From positions 67,876,992 to 67,940,991 of the forward strand of contig NC_079498.1 in assembly GCF_030052815.1 (NCBI RefSeq): a stretch of DNA of 64,000 nucleotides, read 5' to 3'. Made by a program: the position numbers and the translations under genes. The stretch is from Hevea brasiliensis. Its lineage: Eukaryota > Streptophyta > Magnoliopsida > Malpighiales > Euphorbiaceae. Under the pieces are notes generated by a model. The model was not told the origin of the DNA. It made no database searches and saw only the letters and a list, made by a program, of their open reading frames with translations. Of this stretch, positions 57,214-64,000 are shown one piece after another. Numbering within the stretch: position 1 is the first letter of the stretch; each line of letters starts with the position of its first letter.

Positions 57214-60200
57214 TCATTCCCAAGTAGCCTTCTGGCCCGAATGATGGCTGCACAGCACTTTTACCAACGGTATCTGCTTGTTCCGTAGTTGTTTCACCTT
57301 ATAAGCCAGAATCACTATGGCTTCTTCCTCATATGTGAGATCTGGATTCACTTCAATTTCTTCTACTTGTAGTACATGAGATGGGTCTGATCGATACCTC
57401 CTTAACATAGACGCATGGAAGACATTATGTATCTTCTTCAACTCTGGAGGTAGTGCCAAACGATATGCCAAAGGACCCACTCTTTCTAGAACCTCATATG
57501 GCCCGATAAAATGAGCACTCAGTTTCCCCTTTCTACCGAATCTCATAATTCTCTTCCAAGGAGAAACCTTGAGGAATACTTTCTCACCCACTGCGTACTC
57601 AATATCCCTTCTCTTCAGATCAATATAGGACTTCTGACGGTCTGATGCAGTCTTAAGTCGATATCTGATCATCCTGATTTTCTCTTCAGTCTGCTGAACA
57701 ATTTCGAGTCCAATCATCTTTCTTTCACCCACGTCATCCCAACATAATGGGGTTCTACATTTTTTGCCATACAAAGCTTCATATGGAGGCATCCCAATGC
57801 TTGATTGGTAGCTGTTGTTGTAAGCAAACTCAATCAAAGGCAAGTGTGTATCCCAATTGCCCTCAAATTCAATCACACAAGCCCGTAGCATGTCCTCCAA
57901 GATCTGAATTACCCTCTCAGACTGGCCATCTGTCTGTGGGTGGAATGCAGTACTAAAGTTCAATCTAGTTCCTAGGGCTCTCTTAAGACTACCCCAGAAT
58001 CTAAAAGTGAACCTAGGATCTCTGTCTGATACGATGGATACTGGCACTCCATGCAGTCTAACAATCTCATCAATGTACAACTTGGCCAATCTTTCCAAAC
58101 TGTAGTCCATCCGAACTGGCAGAAAATGAGCAGACTTGGTCAATCTGTCAACAATGACCCAAACTGCATCATGACTCTTCTGTATTCTCAGAAGTCCCAT
58201 TACAAAATCCATCGTTATTCTTTCCCATTTCCATTCTGGTACTGGTAGTGGATGTAACAACCCAGCGGGTACTTGATGCTCTGCCTTCACTTGCTGACAA
58301 GTTAGGCATTTGGAAACAAACTCTGCTACATCTCTCTTCATACCCATCCATCAGTAATGCTCCTTTAGCCCTCTATACAATTTTATGCCACCAGGGTGCA
58401 TGGCAAAAGGAGACTCATGTGCTTCCTTCAAAATGATCTGACTCAATTCAATATCATTAGGAACACACATTCTGCCCTGGTGTAGCAATAGACCATCATC
58501 TCTAATTGAGAATTCTGGTTTCTTGCCCTGCCTGACTTCTTCTAACAGCTTCTGATACTTCTGATCATTCTGAGCAGCCATTCTGATCTGATCAATCAAC
58601 ACTGGCTGTACATGCCATGCAACTGATGTCTGCCCATCATCATAAATCTCTAAGCTGGCATGCAATGTTCTTAACTCATGTACCAAAGACAAAGGAGTAA
58701 CCCGTAGACTTGCCATAGTCTTGCGAATTAAGGCATCAGCCACAACATTAGCTTTCCCTGGTTGATAGTCTATTAGACAATCATAGTCTTTTATTAACTC
58801 TAACCATCTCCTCTGTCTCAAATTTAGCTCTTTCTGGGTGCCCAAATACTTCAAGCTCTTATGATCTGTGTAGATGTAACACTTTTCTCCATACAAATAG
58901 TGTCTCCAGATCTTAAGAGCAAACACAATGGCTGCAAGCTCCAAGTCATGTGTCGGATAATTCCACTCATGCGGTTTCAGCTGGCGTGATGCATAGGCAA
59001 TGACATTTCGATCTTGCATCAATACACAGCCTAACCCATTGTAAGAAGCATCACTATAAACTGTATATTCTTTACCCGGAGTAGGTAGAGTCAGGACTGG
59101 AGCTTCAGTCAAACATTTCTTCAATTCATCAAGACTCTGTTGGCATTTATCCGTCCATTGAAATTTTACATCTTTTCGAAGTAGCTTAGTCAATGGAGAT
59201 GCCAACATGGAGAATCCCTTCACAAATCTACGGTAGTATCCAGCTAAACCCAGAAAACTGCGAATCTCTGTGACATTTTTGGGTGGCCTCCAATTAAGGA
59301 CAGCTTCAATCTTACTTGGATCTACCTTGATGCCTTCTTCTGATACTACATGCCCCAAGAAAGATATTTTCTTTAGCTAAAATTGACACTTCGACAATTT
59401 GGCATATAGCTATTTCTCCCTCAAAGTCTGCAGTACAATCCGCATATGTCTATCATGCTCTTTTGCATTCCTCGAATAGACCAATATATCATCAATAAAT
59501 ACCACAACAAACTGGTAGAGGTATGGTTTGAAGATAGTGTTCATCAGATCCATAAAAGCAGCCAGAGCATTAGTTAACCCGAATGGCATAACCAAAAAGT
59601 CATAATGGCCATAACGGGTTCTGAAGGCAGTTTTAGGAATACTCTGCTCTTGTACTTTCAGCTGATAATAACCTGATCTCAGGTCAATTTTGAAGAACAC
59701 AACTGCATCCCTCAACTGATCAAACAAGTCATCAATGTGGGGCAATGGATATCTATTCTTTATTGTCACCTTATTCAACTATCGATAATCAAATCACAAA
59801 TGGAGAGTGTCATCTTTCTTCTTTACAAACAACACTGGCGCTTCCCAAGGTGACACACTAGGGATGATAAAGCCCTTGTCAAGCAATTCTTGCAATTGCA
59901 CTTTCAACTCTTTTAATTCTGCAGGTGCCATTCTATATGGTGTTATGGAGATTGGATCCACACCAGGCATAACATCAATCTCAAACTGCACCCCTCTTTC
60001 TAGAGGTAATCCTGGCAATTCATCAGGAAACACATCCGGAAAGTCACATACCGTAGGGATGTCCCTCAGTGCTGGACTCCCCACTTGGGTGTCTATCACA
60101 TGTGCCAAGTATGCTTCACACCCCTTTCTGATCATCCTTCTGGCTAGTGCAGCAGAATTGATGTTTGATGGCAGTAAATGCCTCTCCCCATGTATTACCA

Positions 60201-60785
60201 CATCACCGTACAGAGGGAGACCAAAAGTGACTGTCTTCAGTCTATAGTCAATCATGGCATGATGCCTGGCTAACCAATCCATGCCCAAGATAATATCATA
60301 ATCTCTGAAGGGCATTTCAATCAAATCTGATAGGAAAACATGTCCTTGGATGACCAAAGGACAGTCTCTATGGATTTTGTTGATCCGAACCTCTTGTCCT
60401 AACGGACTAGTTACTAGCACTTCAAAACCCATTTGGACACATGGAACGGTAAGTGAACTGACTATGCTAGCACTAACATATGAATGGGTTGAACCCGGAT
60501 CAAACAATACAAATACATCTTGCCCAGAGATAGAGAATGTACAGGTTACAACATCAGAAGTCTCAGCCTCTTCTCGCTGTCTCATTGAATAAACCTTGAC
60601 TGAAGCACTCCCTTGTGCCGACTGACCAACTCTGCCTTGACTACCTGAAGTAGTGCCTCTACCTCTGCCTCTTCCTCAGCTAACAGACTGTGAACCTCTG
60701 GGAGCAGGACTCTGAATAGATCCCTCGGCAGTAGTAGGAGCTGGACCATATCTCAGAGACGTAGCACTAGTGCAGTCTCTTGCTA
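57214..60785 (-). pseudogene. pol: B1 pol: PR-RT-RNase H-integrase-chromodomain, stop-broken
   Basis: Protease site [11 protein letters not shown] is intact near 60475-60510 and ILGMDWLARHH near 60260-60295. RT has [10 protein letters not shown] near 59472-59503. RNase H spans about 59070-58730. The integrase zinc finger has [13 protein letters not shown] near 58385-58425 and CLTCQQ near 58290-58310. Core segments are WKWERITMDF near 58210-58240, IVSDRDPRF near 58010-58035 and HPQTDGQSER near 57915-57945. FIGPYEVLERVG lies near 57475-57510, and the tail VKVLCSHHSGQKATWE to 57214 has Cys where relatives have Trp. One frame throughout. Stops near 59780 (two), 59410, 59375, 58350 and 57214 can nearly all be reached by C-to-T or G-to-A from the family residue. 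Confidence 0.9.
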
Positions 60786-61832
60786 AATAACCCTTACCTC
60801 CGCAGTTAAAACAGGCTCCAGTGGCCCTATAGCATTCCCCCCCATGAATCTTGCCACAAGTCTCACAGGGGAGGGCAGAATGTAAATCCCTGCTCGACTG
60901 CTAACCAGACCTAGGGGGTCTCTGTCCAGATAATCGGCCCCTACCAAATCTTCCACCTCGACCCCTGCTGGGTCCACTAAACTTCTTTTTCTTTCCAGAG
61001 GTACCACCAGAACTCGGCTCTACTGACTTTTCCCGCTTGTCTTTTTCTGATTTCCCAGCTTTCTCAGATTTTTCTTTCACTGGGGCTGTTTCTAATTCAA
61101 TTCTCTCCAGCTCAAGTGCTTGAGACATGAGCTCTAAGAAATTGCTGTGTCGAAATCCCACAACTTGCATCCTTATGCTAGGCTTCAAACCCATCTCAAA
61201 CCTCTTGCACCTAGCCTTGCTGGTAGTAAGGAGACTTCCCGCATAGTGACTTAGGCGGGAGAACTCCCTCTCATACTCTGCCACTGATCGATTCCGTTGT
61301 TTCAAACTAAAAAATTCTTGCAATTTCTGATCAACATATGCATCTGGGATGTATTTCTGTCTGAACTCTCTGATGAAGTCATCCTGTGTCAAGATCGTGG
61401 TTCAGCCAAGCTGTGGGGGATGGTCTTCCACCAATCATATGCATCCCCTTGCAGTAGCGACACAGAATATTCAAAATTCAGTTCATCTGGGAAGTGCAAT
61501 TTCTTAAACACTCTGTCCATTCTTTTACGCCATTGCTCTGCCTCTAAAGGGTCCACTGTACCCTTAAATTCTGCAATCCCATACTTCAATAAGTTATCAT
61601 ACTGTCTGGCTGGAGGCAGTGGTTGTGCCACAGGTATCTGGGATTGAGCTTGAGCAGGCATACCCCCAGCCATTTGTTAAAACATCGCAGCCATCTACTG
61701 TGCAAACTGTGCAGGAAACTGCGGCATTTGTGAGGTTGGTGCTACTGATCCACTAACATTCTGTAAACCAGGGGTTTCCCCTTGCGCCTCAGCTTCAACA
61801 GACTGCTCAACTGAGCGATCCCCTTCTTCCAT
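60786..61832 (-). pseudogene. gag: B1 gag
   Basis: Start codon at 61832-61830 (MEEGDRSVEQSVEAEAQ). Two stops follow, near 61696 and 61678 (each a Gln codon in relatives), then the gag core (YDNLLKYGIAEFKGT; LLQGDAYDWW) to about 61400. A one-base loss there shifts frame, and the rest (FSLKQRNRSVAEYEREFSRLS) is open to a TAG at 60901. A lysine/serine linker and RGRGGRFGRGR tail precede the zinc knuckle. The knuckle reads CFNCGGKGYLARDC, with Tyr in place of the metal-binding His, a single C-to-T change. Confidence 0.85.
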
Positions 61833-62000
61833 TTCAGTCTGAAGTTGGGGCCTCTCCTGAACAAGTAACACGTGGAGATTTCCCTCCGTTAGTTCATATT
61901 ATGATGTAATGCACTGTATGTAACAAATATGGACATTGAGCAGTTGTACTTAACAAAGAAAGACACAAATTCTCAAGTTAAGACATACTTCAAAAATTTT

Positions 62001-62012
62001 GCTCTGATACCA
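62001..62012 (-). other. Primer binding site, tRNA-iMet type (B1)
   Basis: GCTCTGATACCA on the + strand, eight bases from the LTR start TGTCACACC at 62021 (spacer ctaaaaca). 61833-62000 is a short non-coding leader. Confidence 0.93.
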
Positions 62013-62020
62013 CTAAAACA

Positions 62021-64000
62021 TGTCACACCTTACCCCTCTGTAAGGCATAACATGATCCCGTAGAATACCCAATGAACTACCGCACTTCATCTACCGATAA
62101 CTCATTAAGTACCCTACAAGGGATTTTTAAACAATTTTCTTATTTTTGGTAACTGGTGAGCATTTTCTAATAAGTATTTAAAACATTTAATTGAAATTAA
62201 AAACTAGTTAAAACTTTTGGCCCATTATATTTTTCCGCAAATTTTATAAAAATTTTGATAGAGTTCTGTTTATATTTTGAGAAAACAGTTCTTCAAATAC
62301 CTGTAAAAAGCACTTTCAAAAATTTTCTCAACCACTATTTCAATTTCACAATCAATCCCAACAATTTCTCAAATCTCAAAATTTAACGGTCAACATTTCT
62401 CAAATTTCTAAAATTTGATCATCAGTAAAATAATATCTATCAATCTCATTCAAATTAAAATAAAAATTTCCATTCATTAAAGATAAACAATCTATATATA
62501 TATATATATATCATACTAAAATCTACATTGGGAAAATCCAAACTAAATTTTAGTATAACTTTATATAAACTTTGTACAAGCTGCTCAAGATCGAATTTAC
62601 ATGTCCATATATTTATGTGCAATACATACATCAAAAAAAATATTTACAGTCAAGGTATAAATTATACCCGATAACTTCAAGCTGATAAATCCTCAATCCT
62701 CAGCAGCTCAATCTGCTGCTTCTCTAGTCTCTATATCTGTGACAGCAATAAAAGCTATCGCTGAGTACTAGGACTCAGTGGTGCACAACATACTAAAATA
62801 ATCTTTATGCAGAATATAAATCACATTTATTTAAAAATTTGACTAAACATGAGCATTAAACACAAAACATGGATAATGAGATTTTAATGTAAACCAAGTT
62901 CATTTTGAAGTATCAAAACACATTTCATAAAACCCACAGTTAGATCATGCCATTCGAAACAAATAGAATCTCAATGGCCAGAGGCTAAAGAGAAATCACA
63001 TCATAAGGCTATCTAGCTCAAATATATGGATATCCATTCACATCCTCTTCTATTGGCACACCTCAACACTTCTCCAGAGAAGGATTCAAAATTCGAAACT
63101 AATTATCCCCACTAGTCATGTTAGTGAGGTGTTCAAATATATGGTCATGACACTGTGGTTTCAAAACTTATCTTAATAATTTGCTAAATGTTGTCATTTA
63201 AAATATACACAATAACTTTCACAATCTAAAATCAAACATCAAAAGAATGCCATAATTCAATATTTCACATTATTCAAAACAGTATGCAGAAGATAATTAT
63301 AAAGGGTATACGTTGTGCACAAACCTCAAGCGAGTCGCCTCTTGGCCTTGACTTGGTTCCTCGGGTTCCTTCTCGATAATCTTTTCAACTGAAACACACA
63401 ATTTTATAGTGTTTCAGTACCATAACTTAGCATAAATCCAAAAACAAATTTAACTTCACTTTCACCTATCTCTAACGTGCTAAACTCGACGTTCTTGAAA
63501 TTTTGTGTTTTGAAGTTACTATTCACTACACTATTCAAGTCAAATTGTTGACTTTCTAAGGCTTAATAGGTATGGGAACTCCAACTTCACCCACATACCA
63601 CATTTTGGTTACTAAACTTGTTGGTTTTGGTCATTTTCTCAAAACTTAGGTCTTTTAGGCAAAATTACCAAATTTTCAGTTTTGGTGTCCCTAATTGTAC
63701 TGTTTCATTGGTCAATTTACTGTTGGAATTTGGCAAAACTTTCTTCATAGAAAATGTTCCTTATTGTCTTAAGTTTATTCTTCTTATTGAATCACTCCAA
63801 TTGGAGTTTTGTAGCTCAAGTTATAAGCAAATTACTTTTACTGTTCATGCTACAGAATTTTGGTTCTGCAGATTTGTTGATCCAAATTTGTTCAGCAATT
63901 TGATCAAGTTAAGTGCATAATTTGGTCTAATTTTCTTCATATGAAATGTTCTATTATGTCTTAGGTTTCCATCGGTTCAAGAATCGCCTAAATCAGAGTT
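62021..64000 (-). repeat. B1 5' LTR, partial (window edge)
   Basis: Starts TGTCACACCT. A (TA)n run lies at about 62493-62512. Up to about 63830 it aligns loosely with the B1 3' LTR. From 63870 the phrase 'gttcagcaatttgatcaagttaag' and what follows matches element C (47455-47580) instead. Confidence 0.85.
62737..62784 (-). other. Conserved LTR double hairpin (B1 5' LTR)
   Basis: In sense, stem 1 is CTGAGT-CCTAGT-ACTCAG (6 bp, perfect). Stem 2 is GATAGC with GCTGTC around TTTTATT. It lies 716 nt before the LTR 3' end. Confidence 0.7.

Larger units (their letters stand above)
54347..64000 (-). mobile_element. Ty3/gypsy chromovirus B1, minus strand, runs off the window
   Basis: 3' LTR 54347-57122, PPT 57124-57136, gag-pol 57214-61832, PBS 62001-62012, 5' LTR from 62021 past 64000. 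Left target-site candidate CATAG at 54342-54346; the right one is outside the window. Internal length is 4898 bp. Coding is in one frame from 61392 to 57214, interrupted by several stops, so it was a single gag-pol polyprotein. There is no integrase intron. Confidence 0.93.

Noticed and set aside
62490..62515. (TA)n run as promoter
   Set aside because: Simple-sequence microsatellite without further promoter context.

Overview
This window is plant nuclear DNA made almost entirely of nested LTR retrotransposons. Tekay/Del-like Ty3 chromoviruses with 3 to 5 kb LTRs dominate. There are also a broken Ty1/copia element, an Athila/Tat-type pol remnant, and a gene pair of the 'putative gypsy type transposon' (PF04195-like) kind. 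Plant-type PBS sites complementary to initiator tRNA-Met, GT-AG intron signals and the element families point to a flowering plant, probably a eudicot. I cannot name the species. I see no host protein gene, tRNA or rRNA.

Layout. 1-475 is a ~60-bp tandem repeat. 476-2254 and 13284-16734 are two halves of an older element (called E here) that carries the PF04195-like gene and a coiled-coil partner. E is split by a young + strand chromovirus, A1 (2255-13283, LTRs 3119 and 3153 bp). 16735-17939 holds a copia LTR scrap and an Athila-like RNase H-integrase remnant. A copia element follows: LTR from 17940, RT-RNase H at 27880-29025, LTR from 29046, gag start at 31262. Its left LTR is interrupted by the minus-strand chromovirus A2 (18716-27879), whose right end is lost together with most of copia pol. 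At 31437 a second, minus-strand chromovirus (D) lies in the copia gag. D's ~4.9 kb LTR is itself split by A3 (34642-45326, TSD TTTTT) and by C (45925-51941, TSD TCAAT). B1 (54347 to beyond the window end) sits in the D interior.

How the parts work. Each chromovirus is built as LTR, PBS, gag, protease, RT, RNase H, integrase with a chromodomain-like tail, PPT, LTR. Every copy here is damaged, so any movement would depend on proteins from other copies. The relative order of insertion is copia, then D, then A3, C and B1.

Main second-look items. (1) A patchy, strand-symmetric change of CAG/CTG to CGA/TCG accounts for many apparent mutations in A1 and parts of A2 and A3; it looks like a base-calling artefact at CHG-methylated cytosines. 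(2) Family A carries a ~75-nt GT-AG intron inside the integrase coding region. (3) A tandem double hairpin with apparent compensatory changes sits about 0.4-0.7 kb before the LTR 3' end in both chromovirus families. (4) The LTRs contain quasi-tandem ~200-bp modules.
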